Shown: positions 39,224 to 48,176, counted from the stretch's first letter. The stretch: 64,000 nt of DNA from Arenimonas malthae CC-JY-1 (GCF_000747075.1 NZ_AVCH01000001.1:118445-182444), one strand, 5' to 3'. Translations and numbers: made by a program. The notes: a model not told the origin generated them from the letters alone.

Positions 39224-39251
39224 CTTGGGGAATGGCCGGAGCGGCTACAAT
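39224..39251 (+). promoter_or_regulatory. Candidate promoter of patatin gene
   Basis: CTTGGG (39224-39229) and TACAAT (39246-39251) with 16 bp between, 30 bp before the patatin ATG. The -10 box is good and the -35 weak. Confidence 0.45.
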
Positions 39252-39281
39252 CGCCGCGCCTTCGCAGGAGTTCCCCCTAGC

Positions 39282-40544
39282 ATGCTTGTTCTGCAGCCCG
39301 CCCGGAAGCGCCAACCGCCCAGCCAGGGCCGCATCGGCCTGGCCATCGCCGGCGGCGGTCCCATCGGCGGCATGTACGAACTGGGGGCGCTGCGCGCACT
39401 GGACGTGGCCCTGGAGGGCCTGGACCTGACCCGGCTCGAGGTCTACGTGGGCGTCAGCTCCGGCGCCTTCCTCGCCGCCGGCCTGGCCAACCGGCTCGAC
39501 ACGGCCGAGATGTGCCGCATCTTCATCACCGGCGACAGCGACCAGGTGAAGTTCCAGCCGCAGATGTTCCTGCGCCCGGCCTTCATGGAATACGTTCGCC
39601 GCGCCGCCGCCGTGCCGCGCCTGGCCTTCGACTGGTGGAAGGACCTGCTGACCGACCCCACCGGCTCGCACCTGAGCGAGCTGGTCGGGCGCTTCGGCGG
39701 CGTGATCCCGACGGGCCTGTTCGACAACCGCGGCATCGAGCGCTTCCTGCGCCAGGTGTTCACCATCCGCGGCCGCAGCAACGACTTCCGCGAACTGGCC
39801 GCCAGGCTCTACGTGGTGGCGGTGGACCTCGACAGCGGCGAAGCCGTGCGTTTCGGCAGCAAGGACTGGGACGACGTGCCCATCTCGCTCGCCGTGCAGG
39901 CCAGTTCCGCCCTGCCCGGCCTGTACCCGCCGGTGGACATCCGCGGCCATCATTTCGTCGACGGCGCGCTGCGCCGGACCATGCACGCCTCCGTGGTGCT
40001 CGACCACGGCATCGACCTGATGCTGGGCGTGAACCCGTTCGTGCCCTTCAACGCCAAGACCGCCGGGCGCCCGCCCGAGGGCATGGCCAAGCTGTCCGAG
40101 GGCGGCCTTCCGGTGGTGCTGTCGCAGACCTTCCGCACCCTGCTGCAGTCGCGCATGCGCGTGGGCCTGGAGAAGTACGCCGAGCGCTACCCCGACGTGG
40201 ACCAGGTGGTGTTCGAGCCCAACGAGGACGACGGCGAGATGTTCTTCACCAACGTCTTCAGCTACTCCTCGCGCCAGCGCGTCTGCGAACACGCCTTCCG
40301 CTCCACCCTCAACGACCTGCGCCAGCGCCGCGCCGAACTGGCGCCGGTGTTGGCCAGGCACGGCCTGCGCCTGCGCGACGAGGTGCTGGACAACCCCGCC
40401 GCATCGATCATGGACGGCCTGGGCCTGGCGCCCGCGCCGACCGAAACCACCGCCCGTTTGCGCCGCGCGCTCGACGACGTGGAAGTGCTGTTGCGCACCC
40501 GCCGGCCGAACCGCCGGCGCGCCGCCACGCCCCGCCGGCGCTGA
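39282..40544 (+). CDS. Patatin-like phospholipase, PHA-cluster associated
   Basis: Start at 39282 (MLVLQPARKRQPPSQGRIGL) with GCAGGAG upstream. The 420-aa protein has the patatin oxyanion loop AGGGPIGGMYELGALRALD, the nucleophile elbow GVSSGAF (G-x-S-x-G) and the catalytic Asp in FVDGALRRT. Patatin-type enzymes are acyl hydrolases; neighbouring PHA-system and phasin genes suggest a role at PHA granules, for instance as a depolymerase or lipid hydrolase. The substrate is inference. Confidence 0.88.
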   Translation: MLVLQPARKRQPPSQGRIGLAIAGGGPIGGMYELGALRALDVALEGLDLTRLEVYVGVSSGAFLAAGLANRLDTAEMCRIFITGDSDQVKFQPQMFLRPAFMEYVRRAAAVPRLAFDWWKDLLTDPTGSHLSELVGRFGGVIPTGLFDNRGIERFLRQVFTIRGRSNDFRELAARLYVVAVDLDSGEAVRFGSKDWDDVPISLAVQASSALPGLYPPVDIRGHHFVDGALRRTMHASVVLDHGIDLMLGVNPFVPFNAKTAGRPPEGMAKLSEGGLPVVLSQTFRTLLQSRMRVGLEKYAERYPDVDQVVFEPNEDDGEMFFTNVFSYSSRQRVCEHAFRSTLNDLRQRRAELAPVLARHGLRLRDEVLDNPAASIMDGLGLAPAPTETTARLRRALDDVEVLLRTRRPNRRRAATPRRR

Positions 40545-40646
40545 GCAGAACCGCCGCGCAATGGTGTGAAAACTCTAGACACGGCGCGCAGATTGGCGCC
40601 ACTCGGGCATCTTCGCCCACCCCAGACACCCCGGAGTCGAGACACC

Positions 40647-41261
40647 ATGGCCAAGCTGAAGAAGACCGTCCGTGCCAAGGCCGCCAGCGCCAAGCGCCCG
40701 AAGTCCGCCAAGCCCGCCGACCTGCAGGCCAAGGCCGAGCAGATGTCGCGTTCGATCGTCGGCTCCGCGCAGCAGATCTGGATGGCCGGCATGGGTGCCT
40801 TCCACCGCGCCCAGGGCGAGGGTTCGAAGATGTTCGAGGCCCTGGTCAAGGAAGGCATGAGCATCGAGCAGACCACCCGCAAGCTGGCCACCGGCAAGGT
40901 CGATGCCGTGCGCGATGCCGTCGAGGATCGCGTGGGCGTGGTGCGCGAGCGCGCCGTCGACACCTGGGATCGCCTCGAGAACGTGTTCGAGACCCGCGTG
41001 CAGCGCGCCCTCAACCGCCTCGGCGTGCCGGGCCGCGAGGACCTGGCCGAACTCACCAAGCGCGTGAACGAACTCAACGCCGAGCTGCGCAAGCTGTCCA
41101 AGCCCGCCGCCTCGCGCCCGGCCAAGGCCGCCGCCAAGCCGGCCCGCAAGCCCGCTGCGAAGAAGCCGGCCGCGAAGAAGCCGGCGGCTCGCAAGCCGGC
41201 CAAGCCGCGCAAGGCCGCGCTGCCCAAGGCACCCAAGCCGGTGGCGCCGCAGGGCGAGTGA
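40647..41261 (+). CDS. Phasin family protein with Lys/Ala-rich tail
   Basis: A 204-aa PhaF/PhaI-like granule protein. Residues 25-150 form amphipathic helices (MSRSIVGSAQQIWMAGMGAF, AVDTWDRLENVFETRVQRAL) that coat PHA granules. The C-terminus from about 155 is a run of AAKKPAxKP repeats, as in histone-H1-like PhaF, which binds DNA and helps distribute granules. A strong terminator follows. Confidence 0.92.
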   Translation: MAKLKKTVRAKAASAKRPKSAKPADLQAKAEQMSRSIVGSAQQIWMAGMGAFHRAQGEGSKMFEALVKEGMSIEQTTRKLATGKVDAVRDAVEDRVGVVRERAVDTWDRLENVFETRVQRALNRLGVPGREDLAELTKRVNELNAELRKLSKPAASRPAKAAAKPARKPAAKKPAAKKPAARKPAKPRKAALPKAPKPVAPQGE

Positions 41262-41345
41262 GCCCCTTCTTGTCCGCCAGCCACTGACGGAACCCGTTCG
41301 CTCCCTCCCCTTGCGGTTTCCGGCTGGCGGACAATTTATCCAGGC

Positions 41346-41379
41346 AAAGGGCCCGGCACTCGCCGGGCCCTTTGTTTTT
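41346..41379 (+). terminator. Rho-independent terminator after phasin gene
   Basis: Perfect 12-bp stem AAAGGGCCCGGC / GCCGGGCCCTTT (41346-41357, 41362-41373) with loop ACTC, then GTTTTT. Confidence 0.92.
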
Positions 41380-41449
41380 CCGGGCCTTGGCCGGCGGCTT
41401 TCCGCGTTATCCTCTGGCACCCCCAGTCGCCCCCGCGCGGAGTTCCCGG

Positions 41450-42508
41450 ATGTTCGGTTCCAGCCCCCTGATCGCCGCCGTCGTCGCCACCGTGGCCGCC
41501 CTGCTCGCGAGCAGCTGGTGGTTCGGCGTGCATCGTCGCCGCCTGGCGGAAACGCGGGCCGGCGTGCAGGCCCTGGCGGGCATGAAGTGGCGCGAATGCG
41601 CCGGGCTGGTGCTGCAGGCCATGGCCGAGAAGGGGTATGCCGAACTGCCGTCCAGCCGCCAGCCCGGCGACGGCGGCGCCGAGTTCCTGCTGGTCAAGGA
41701 CGACGAGCGCTGCCTGCTGGGTTACAAACACGGCACCGCCTACCGCCTGGGCGAAGCGAACGTGCGCGATTTCGCCAACGCCGTGCAGCTCCAGGGCGCC
41801 GGCAGCGGCATCCTGGTGACCCTGGGCAGCGCCGAGGGTTTCGCCCGCGACCTGGCCCGCCGCTATGGCGTGGACCTGTTGGACGGCCGCAGCCTGTGGC
41901 CGCAGGTGGAGCCCTTCGCGCCGCCCGCCATGGTTGCTTCCATCCGCGACCAGGCCGCCCGCGAGATCCGCAAGGGCCAGCGCATCGGCATGGCCGGCAG
42001 CGTGCTGCTGGGCATCGTGGTCTTCATCGGCGGCTACCTGGCCACGGCGCCGGCCTCGGTCGAATCGCCCGCGCCTGCCGTGGCCACGGACACCGATGCC
42101 GCCGCCGCGCCCGCCACCACCGATGACGCAGCGGCCAGCGCCGAAGACGCGCCGGCAACCGCGGCGCCCGCAGAAACCGAGCCGCGTTTCGCCGACGAAG
42201 CCTCCCAGCAGGCCGACGCGGCCCTGCGCGAACTCGAGGAAGTGGCCAAGCTCACCGAACAGGAGCGCATGCAGCGCCGCCTGGCCGCCGCCACCGAAGT
42301 CTCGGAACTCGAGCAGGCCGACAGCGCGATCTGGTCCACCCAGTCGACCCTGGTGATCCGCATGGCCAAGGCCGACGGCATCGACACCGGCCTGGTGAAC
42401 GACGCCTGCGCCATCCTCGTCAAGTACGAGGAGCTGCGCTACACCCGCCTGCAGCTCGAGCCGCCCGGCGACTCCACCGCCCCCGTGCGGTGGAGGCAGT
42501 GCCAGTAA
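41450..42508 (+). CDS. Membrane protein with degenerate Mrr-type restriction endonuclease fold
   Basis: A 352-aa protein, start 41450 (MFGSSPLIAAVVATVAALLA). A membrane helix at 5-25 is followed by a domain (about 43-150) resembling Mrr_cat: KWRECAGLVLQAMAEKGYAE, PGDGGAEFLLVKDDERCLLG, YKHG. The usual catalytic D...(E/Q)xK is changed: E78 at the Asp position and G91-Y-K93 for QxK. A second helix lies at 182-200, then an Ala/Thr/Pro-rich linker and a helical, Glu-rich C-terminus. Nuclease activity is doubtful; a membrane-associated binding role is possible. It converges on the SDR gene with 3 bp between. Confidence 0.75.
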   Translation: MFGSSPLIAAVVATVAALLASSWWFGVHRRRLAETRAGVQALAGMKWRECAGLVLQAMAEKGYAELPSSRQPGDGGAEFLLVKDDERCLLGYKHGTAYRLGEANVRDFANAVQLQGAGSGILVTLGSAEGFARDLARRYGVDLLDGRSLWPQVEPFAPPAMVASIRDQAAREIRKGQRIGMAGSVLLGIVVFIGGYLATAPASVESPAPAVATDTDAAAAPATTDDAAASAEDAPATAAPAETEPRFADEASQQADAALRELEEVAKLTEQERMQRRLAAATEVSELEQADSAIWSTQSTLVIRMAKADGIDTGLVNDACAILVKYEELRYTRLQLEPPGDSTAPVRWRQCQ

Positions 42509-42511
42509 GCC

Positions 42512-44500
42512 TTACCAGTGCACGCCGCGCATCAGCGCGGCGAACGCCACCTGTTCGTTGGTCGGCTTCTCGTCCTTGAGCGCCTTGCGGTCGCCCTTGG
42601 CGGCGGCCGAATCCGGGAACATCTCGAACGCGGTGTTCATGATCACCTCGTAGGCCTTCGGCACCAGCGCGTTGAGCGTGGCGGCGAAGATGCCCATGCG
42701 GGTGGCGACGCGGCTGGGCCGCTCGATGATGGCCTTGACCACCAGGTCGGCGGCTTCCTCGGGCGTGAGCGTGGGCACCGAGTCGTACATCTTGGTCGGC
42801 GCGATCATCGGCGTCTTCACCAGCGGCATGTTGATGGTGGTGAAGGCGATGTTCTTGCCGCTGAACTCGGCCTGGGCGCAGCGGCTGAAGGCATCGAGCG
42901 CGGCCTTCGAGGCCACGTAGGCCGAAAAGCGCGGCGAGCTCGCCAGCACGCCGATCGAGCTGATGTTGATGACGTGGCCGCGGCGGCGATGGGTCATGGC
43001 CGGCAGGAAGCCCATGATCAGGCGCAGGCAACCGAAGTAGTTCAGCTGCATGGTGCGCTCGAAGTCGTGGAAGCGGTCGTAGCTGAGCTCGATGGAGCGG
43101 CGGATCGAGCGGCCGGCGTTGTTGACCAGGATGTCCACCGCCTTGTGCTCGGCCAGCACCGTGGCCACCAGCTGGTCGCAGCTGGCCATGTCGGTGAGGT
43201 CGCAGGTGTAGGCCCAGCACTTGCCGCCGGCGGCGATGATTTCGTCGCGGGTCTTGAACAGCTCTTCCTCGCCGCGCGCCACGATGATGACCTTGGCGCC
43301 CGCCTCGGCCACCTTGATGGCGCTGGCCTTGCCGATGCCCGAGGAGCCGCCCGTGATCAGCACCACCTTGCCCGCCACGTGGCCGCGCAGCGTGCGGTCG
43401 ATGAACAGGTCCGGGTCGAGGTGGCGCTCCCAGTAGTCCCAGATGCGCCAGGCGTAGCTGTCGAGCGCCGGCACGGTGATCTTGCTGCCCTTGAGGGCGC
43501 GCTCGACCACGCGGGTGTCGAAGCGCGTCGGGTAGGTGATGAAGGCCAGCGTGGCCGGCGGCAGCTTCAGGTCGCGCAGCATCATGTTGGTGAAGCGCTT
43601 GACCGGCGGCAGGTTGGTGACCGCGCTGCGCACCGCGCCCGGCACCACGGCCAGCATGCGGGCGTCCAGGCGCATGGTCATCTCGGGCGCGTGGGCGGCG
43701 CGGCAGAAGGTGTTCATCAGCTCGCCGAAGCGCATAGGCTCCGGGTCCACCAGGTGGAAGCACTGGCCGTCCAGGCCCTTCTTGTGGGCGATGTGGTCCA
43801 TGGCGTCGGCCACGAAGTCCACCGGCACCACGTTGATGCGACCGCCTTCGATGCCCAGCGTGGGCACCCACTGCGGCAGCGCCTGGCGCATCTTCTTGAT
43901 GAGCGTGAACAGGTAGTAGGGGCCGTCGATCTTGTCCATCTCGCCGGTCTTCGAATGGCCGATGACCATCGACGGGCGGTAGATGCGGAACGGCACCTTG
44001 CACTCCTTGCGCACGATGCCTTCCGACTCGTGCTTGGTGCGCAGGTAGGGATCCTTCAGGCCCTCGGCTTCCTCGAACATGTCCTCGCGGAACACGCCCG
44101 GGTAGAGGCCGGCGGCGGCGATGGAACTGGTGTGGTGGAAGCAGCCGGCCTTGAGCGCGGCGGCCAGCTCGACCGCATTGCGGGTGCCGTCGATGTTGGC
44201 CACCTGCTGCGAGGCCGCGTCGGCCGACAGGTCGTAGATGGCGGCGAGGTGGAAGAAGTGCTGGATCTTGCCCTGCAGCGCCTTGATCTTGGCCGGCGCC
44301 AGGCCCAGCTTCGGCTTGGACAGGTCGCCGGTGACCACCACGATGCGCTTGCGGTCCCAACCCATCGAGGTGGCGATGGCGTCGAGCTTCTTCTCCGAGC
44401 CCTTGCGCACCAGCACGTGCACGGTGCCCCTGCGCTTGAGCAGGTTGCTGACCAGGAAACGCCCGATGAAACCCGTGGCGCCGGTGACGAAATATGCCAT
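42512..44500 (-). CDS. Two-domain SDR protein, alcohol-forming fatty acyl-CoA reductase-like
   Basis: A 662-aa fusion. The N-terminal extended SDR (1-350) has FVTGATGFIGRFLVSNLL, FHLAAIYDLSADA, YLRTKHESE (YxxxK) and IYRPSMVIGHS. The C-terminal classical SDR (365-600) has LITGGSSGIGKASA, VNNAGRSIRRSIELSYDRFH, and YVASKAALDAF (YxxxK). Length, domain order and motifs recall the bacterial fatty acyl-CoA reductases of Marinobacter that reduce acyl-CoA to fatty alcohol for wax esters. An acyl-CoA-binding protein and TetR gene are divergent from it, which supports an acyl-CoA substrate. Many homologues are annotated only as SDR oxidoreductase. Confidence 0.85.
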   Translation of the reverse strand: MAYFVTGATGFIGRFLVSNLLKRRGTVHVLVRKGSEKKLDAIATSMGWDRKRIVVVTGDLSKPKLGLAPAKIKALQGKIQHFFHLAAIYDLSADAASQQVANIDGTRNAVELAAALKAGCFHHTSSIAAAGLYPGVFREDMFEEAEGLKDPYLRTKHESEGIVRKECKVPFRIYRPSMVIGHSKTGEMDKIDGPYYLFTLIKKMRQALPQWVPTLGIEGGRINVVPVDFVADAMDHIAHKKGLDGQCFHLVDPEPMRFGELMNTFCRAAHAPEMTMRLDARMLAVVPGAVRSAVTNLPPVKRFTNMMLRDLKLPPATLAFITYPTRFDTRVVERALKGSKITVPALDSYAWRIWDYWERHLDPDLFIDRTLRGHVAGKVVLITGGSSGIGKASAIKVAEAGAKVIIVARGEEELFKTRDEIIAAGGKCWAYTCDLTDMASCDQLVATVLAEHKAVDILVNNAGRSIRRSIELSYDRFHDFERTMQLNYFGCLRLIMGFLPAMTHRRRGHVINISSIGVLASSPRFSAYVASKAALDAFSRCAQAEFSGKNIAFTTINMPLVKTPMIAPTKMYDSVPTLTPEEAADLVVKAIIERPSRVATRMGIFAATLNALVPKAYEVIMNTAFEMFPDSAAAKGDRKALKDEKPTNEQVAFAALMRGVHW

Positions 44501-44650
44501 GACAACTCCCCTGCCCTTGGATGAGCGCCGGCCTGGGCGGCCGGGCGAATGCGACTAACTTGCCAGAGCGCCCGTGCGCCGGCAAACATCGCGTTGACCG
44601 TCCCCGGGGGGCGTGATATCACCTCGGGTCCAACCGTGGGGAAACACCAG

Positions 44651-44908
44651 ATGGCCGACCTGAAAGCCGAGTTCCAGAAAGCCGCCCAGGACGTGATGAG
44701 CCTGCCGGACCGGCCGGACAACGACACCATGCTCCGCCTCTACGCCCTCTACAAGCAGGGTTCGGAGGGCGACGTAAGCGGCCCCAAGCCGGGGTTCTTC
44801 GACTTCGTCGGCACCGCCAAGTACGAGGCCTGGGAAAAGCTGGCCGGGACCAAGCCCGAGGACGCGATGAAGAAGTACGTCGACCTCGTGAAGAAGCTGC
44901 GCGGCTGA
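44651..44908 (+). CDS. Acyl-CoA-binding protein
   Basis: An 85-aa ACBP, a four-helix protein that carries long-chain acyl-CoA esters. Start at 44651 (MADLKAEFQKAAQDVMSLPD). Diagnostic residues are LRLYALYKQGSEGDV, KPGFFDFVGTAKYEAWEKL and the C-terminal YVDLVKKL. ACBP genes are uncommon in bacteria. It lies 8 bp before a TetR gene and is divergent from the acyl-CoA reductase-like gene. Confidence 0.95.
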   Translation: MADLKAEFQKAAQDVMSLPDRPDNDTMLRLYALYKQGSEGDVSGPKPGFFDFVGTAKYEAWEKLAGTKPEDAMKKYVDLVKKLRG

Positions 44909-44916
44909 CGCCGCCG

Positions 44917-45543
44917 ATGGCCAGGCAGACCCGCCAACGCATCCTCGACGCCTCCCTCGCCATGTTCAACGAACAGGGCGAGCCGAACGTCACGACCAAC
45001 CACATCGCCGACGAGCTGGAAATCAGCCCGGGCAACCTCTACTACCACTTCCGCAACAAGGACGACATCATCGAGCAACTGTTCGCGCGCTATGAAGAGC
45101 GCATGGACACCGCCCTGGTGGCGCCCGAGGGCCGGCTGCGGGACCTGGAGGACATCTGGCTGCAGCTGCACCTGGTGTTCGAGGCCATCTGGGACTACCG
45201 CTTCCTCTACCGCGACCTGGTGGACATCCTCAGCCGCAACCGGCGCCTGCGCCTGCGCTTCGCCCGCATCCTCAAGCGGGCCGCCGACAACGCCACCTCG
45301 GGCATGCGCGGGCTGGTCCAGGCCGGGGTCATGCGGGCCTCGGCCGCCGAAGTCGAGGCCACGGCCACCAACATCCTGGTCCTGGCCACCTTCTGGCTCA
45401 ACTACGCCAGCGTGCGCGGCGACCGGGACGAGCACGAGGCCATCCGCCGGGGCATCGTGCAGGTGATGATGCTGCTCTCGCCCCTGCTCCGGGACGCCGA
45501 GCGCCTGCACCTCAACAACCTCACCCAGGCCTACCTGGACTGA
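44917..45543 (+). CDS. TetR-family regulator linked to ACBP
   Basis: A 208-aa TetR protein with HTH at 5-52 (TRQRILDASLAMFNEQGEPN, then VTTNHIADELEISPGNLYYHFRNK). The C-terminal region includes WLQLHLVFEAIWDYRFLYRDL, a signature of the TetR/YbiH-like group seen beside lipid genes in gammaproteobacteria. Likely controls the ACBP/acyl-CoA reductase pair and senses an acyl-CoA; no clear operator was found between the divergent genes beyond TTGACC (44594) and a TGATATCA dyad (44614-44621). Confidence 0.88.
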   Translation: MARQTRQRILDASLAMFNEQGEPNVTTNHIADELEISPGNLYYHFRNKDDIIEQLFARYEERMDTALVAPEGRLRDLEDIWLQLHLVFEAIWDYRFLYRDLVDILSRNRRLRLRFARILKRAADNATSGMRGLVQAGVMRASAAEVEATATNILVLATFWLNYASVRGDRDEHEAIRRGIVQVMMLLSPLLRDAERLHLNNLTQAYLD

Positions 45544-45579
45544 GCCGCCGGGCGCCCGGCGCCTGCCCAAACGCTTGTA

Positions 45580-45608
45580 TTGCAAGCCGTTTTGGACTCG
45601 GCTATACT
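45580..45608 (+). promoter_or_regulatory. Promoter of type-B L36 gene
   Basis: TTGCAA (45580-45585), 17-bp spacer, TATACT (45603-45608). The -35 lies in a CTTG-N5-CAAG dyad that could be a regulator site. Confidence 0.6.
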
Positions 45609-45647
45609 TCCGCTTCTTTATCGCCCCAACCCCTTTAAGGAATTGCC

Positions 45648-45773
45648 ATGAAAGTGCTTTCGTCCCTGAAGTCGGCGAAGACCCGCCATCGCGACTGCAA
45701 GGTCGTGCGCCGTCGCGGCAAGGTCTTCGTGATCTGCAAGTCCAACCCGCGTTTCAAGGCCCGCCAGCGCTGA
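45648..45773 (+). CDS. ykgO: Type-B 50S ribosomal protein L36
   Basis: A 41-aa protein ([41 protein letters not shown]). It is the longer L36 paralogue that lacks the four-residue zinc site of the classical form; only two Cys remain. Such zinc-independent forms replace the zinc form when zinc is scarce in several bacteria, and in xanthomonads can be the only L36. AAGGA precedes the start by 6 bp, and the gene has its own promoter and terminator. Confidence 0.95.
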
Positions 45774-45802
45774 GCGCAGGCCGCCACCGGGTTACCGCGA
45801 AG

Positions 45803-45825
45803 ACGCCGGCGAAAGCCGGCGTTTT
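45803..45825 (+). terminator. Terminator after L36 gene
   Basis: ACGCCGGC-GAAA-GCCGGCGT stem with a GNRA loop, followed by TTT. The short T-run makes it weaker than the other terminators here. Confidence 0.7.
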
Positions 45826-45924
45826 CCGTTGTGGCCCCCGGGAAGCCGCCATGGCGCGCCCCGGCGGGTTTTGCGATGATTCCGGGCCCAGCCGTCATTC
45901 CGACGGCACCCGCGGAGGTGCACC

Positions 45925-46254
45925 ATGAAGGCCCTGACCCTTTCCCTGGCGCTCGCTGCCGGCCTGCTGCTGCAGGCGCCGGCATCCGCCGACACCCTGC
46001 TCGTGGACCGCGTGAAGGCCGAGACCCAGGCCATGCCGGCCCGGGGCCAGTCCATGGCCCAGGTCGAAGCCAGCTTCGGCGCCCCCGAGCGCAAGCACGC
46101 CGCCATCGCCGGCCCGGGCGACAGCAAGCACAACCCGCCGATCACCCGCTGGGACTACGCCGGTTTTTCGGTGTACTTCGAGCACAGCCACGTCATCGAC
46201 GCGGTGGCCGCCAAGGCCAACCCGAACGAGATCGGCCCCAAGCCCGTCCAGTAA
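45925..46254 (+). CDS. Small periplasmic protein, SmpA/BamE-like fold
   Basis: A 109-aa exported protein with a Sec signal (MKALTLSLALAAGLLLQAPA, cleavage near SA-D). The mature part has SMAQVEASFGAPERK and ITRWDYAGFSVYFEHSHVID, the pattern of SmpA/OmlA-type domains. It lacks the lipobox Cys of BamE. It is 6 bp before aguA and probably co-transcribed. Function unknown. Confidence 0.82.
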   Translation: MKALTLSLALAAGLLLQAPASADTLLVDRVKAETQAMPARGQSMAQVEASFGAPERKHAAIAGPGDSKHNPPITRWDYAGFSVYFEHSHVIDAVAAKANPNEIGPKPVQ

Positions 46255-46260
46255 ACCAGC

Positions 46261-47292
46261 ATGTCCGAACTCCAGCGCTTCCCGGCGGAATGGGAACCCC
46301 AGTCCGCCGTCCTGATCGCGTGGCCGCACGAAGGCACCGACTGGGCCGAACGGCTCGCCCAGGTCGAACAGACCTACGTCGCCCTCGTGGCCGCCGTCAC
46401 CCGCTTCCAGCAGGCGCTGGTCTGCGTGGCCGGCCCGTCCCTGCGCGAACGCGCCGCCCGCCTGCTCGGCTCGGCCGGGGTGGACCTGGCCCGGGTCCGT
46501 TTCTTCGAGGTGGAGTACGACGACACCTGGCTGCGTGACTCGGGCCCCATCACCCTGCGCGATGGCGCCGGCTTCCGCCTGCTCGACTTCCACTTCACCG
46601 CCTGGGGCGGCAAGTTCGAGGCCGGGCTGGACGACCAGCTGGTGGGCAAGCTGCACGCCGCCGGCGTGTTCGGCGCCGCCACGCACCAGCGCATCGATTT
46701 CGCGCTCGAGGGCGGCGGCATCGAGACCGACGGCCAGGGCAGCCTGCTCAGCACCTGGCGCTGCCTGCACGAACGGCACCCGGACAAGTCGCGCGAGGAA
46801 ATCACCGCCATCCTCGAGAAGGCGCTGGCGCAGTCGCGCACGCTCTGGCTCGAACACGGCTACCTCGAGGGCGACGACACCGACGCCCACATCGACACGC
46901 TGGCGCGCTTCGCTGCGCCCGACGCCATCGTGTTCCAGGCCTGCGACGACCCCGCCGACGGCCATTACCACGAGCTCACCGCCATGGCCGGCGAAATCGC
47001 GGCGCTGCGCACCCGCGACGGCCAGCCCTACCGGCTGTTCCCGCTGCCCTGGGCCAAGCCCATCCTGGACGACGGACGGCGCCTGGCGGCGTCGTACGCC
47101 AACTTCCTGATCATCAACGGCGCGGTGCTGATGCCGGCCTACGGCGACCCGGCCGACGGCGCCGCCGCCGCGGTGCTGGCCGCCGCCTTCCCCGGCCGCG
47201 AGATCGTGCCGGTGAACTGCCGCCCGCTGATCTGGCAGAACGGCAGCCTGCACTGCGTCACCATGCAACTTCCCGAAGGCCTGCTGGCATGA
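46261..47292 (+). CDS. aguA: Agmatine deiminase
   Basis: Hydrolyses agmatine to N-carbamoylputrescine and ammonia. The 343-aa protein is of the PAD fold: FPAEWEPQSAVLIAWPHEGT at the N-terminus, the VEYDDTWLRDSGPI motif, FALEGGGIETDGQGSLLST, GDDTDAHIDTLARF, and nucleophile Cys332 in NGSLHCVTMQLP. It overlaps aguB by 4 bp (ATGA), the standard pair for making putrescine from arginine via agmatine. Confidence 0.96.
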   Translation: MSELQRFPAEWEPQSAVLIAWPHEGTDWAERLAQVEQTYVALVAAVTRFQQALVCVAGPSLRERAARLLGSAGVDLARVRFFEVEYDDTWLRDSGPITLRDGAGFRLLDFHFTAWGGKFEAGLDDQLVGKLHAAGVFGAATHQRIDFALEGGGIETDGQGSLLSTWRCLHERHPDKSREEITAILEKALAQSRTLWLEHGYLEGDDTDAHIDTLARFAAPDAIVFQACDDPADGHYHELTAMAGEIAALRTRDGQPYRLFPLPWAKPILDDGRRLAASYANFLIINGAVLMPAYGDPADGAAAAVLAAAFPGREIVPVNCRPLIWQNGSLHCVTMQLPEGLLA

Positions 47293-48176
47293 ACAAGAAA
47301 ACCCTGAGCGTCGCCCTGGTGCAGGACCGCGACCACGGCAGCGTCGAGGCTAACCTGGCCAACATCGAGGCCCGCGTCGCCGAGGCCGCGGCCCGCGGCG
47401 CGAAGCTGGTGCTGCTGCAGGAACTGCACAACGGCGCCTACTTCTGCCAGCACGAGGCCACCGCCGAGTTCGACCGCGCCGAACCCATCCCGGGCCCCAG
47501 CACCGAAAGGCTGGGCGCGCTGGCGAAGAAGCACGGCGTGGTGCTGGTGTCCTCGCTGTTCGAGCGCCGCGCCGCCGGGCTCTACCACAACACCGCGGTG
47601 GTTTTCGAAGCCGACGGCTCCATCGCCGGCAAGTACCGCAAGATGCACATCCCCGACGACCCGGGTTTCTACGAGAAGTTCTACTTCACGCCCGGCGACC
47701 TCGGCTTCGAACCCATCGACACCTCGGTCGGCCGCCTGGGCGTGCTGGTGTGCTGGGACCAGTGGTACCCGGAAGCCGCGCGCCTGATGGCGCTGGCCGG
47801 CGCCGACCTGCTGCTCTACCCCACCGCCATCGGCTGGGACCCGGACGACGTACAGGATGAAAAGGACCGCCAGCGCGGCGCCTGGATGCTCAGCCACCGC
47901 GGCCACGCGGTGGCCAACGGCCTGCCGGTGCTGAGCTGCAACCGCGTCGGCCACGAACCCTCGCCGCTCGGTGCCTCGGGCATCCGCTTCTGGGGCAGCA
48001 GCCACGTGCTGGGCCCGCAGGGCGAATTCCTGGCCGAGGCCGGCACCGACGAGGCCACGATCCTGGTGGCCGAGGTGGACCTGGGCCGCAGCGAGCAGGT
48101 GCGCCGCATCTGGCCCTTCCTGCGCGACCGACGCATCGATGCCTACGGCGACCTGCTCAAGCGGTACCGCGATTGA
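47289..48176 (+). CDS. aguB: N-carbamoylputrescine amidase
   Basis: Nitrilase-superfamily enzyme that releases putrescine, CO2 and ammonia. The 295-aa protein has the catalytic triad Glu45 (LLQELHNGAYF), Lys118 (KYRKMHIPDD) and Cys155 (LVCWDQWYPEAARLM). It is directly coupled to aguA and its stop overlaps the next gene's presumed start (TTGA). Confidence 0.96.
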   Translation: MNKKTLSVALVQDRDHGSVEANLANIEARVAEAAARGAKLVLLQELHNGAYFCQHEATAEFDRAEPIPGPSTERLGALAKKHGVVLVSSLFERRAAGLYHNTAVVFEADGSIAGKYRKMHIPDDPGFYEKFYFTPGDLGFEPIDTSVGRLGVLVCWDQWYPEAARLMALAGADLLLYPTAIGWDPDDVQDEKDRQRGAWMLSHRGHAVANGLPVLSCNRVGHEPSPLGASGIRFWGSSHVLGPQGEFLAEAGTDEATILVAEVDLGRSEQVRRIWPFLRDRRIDAYGDLLKRYRD

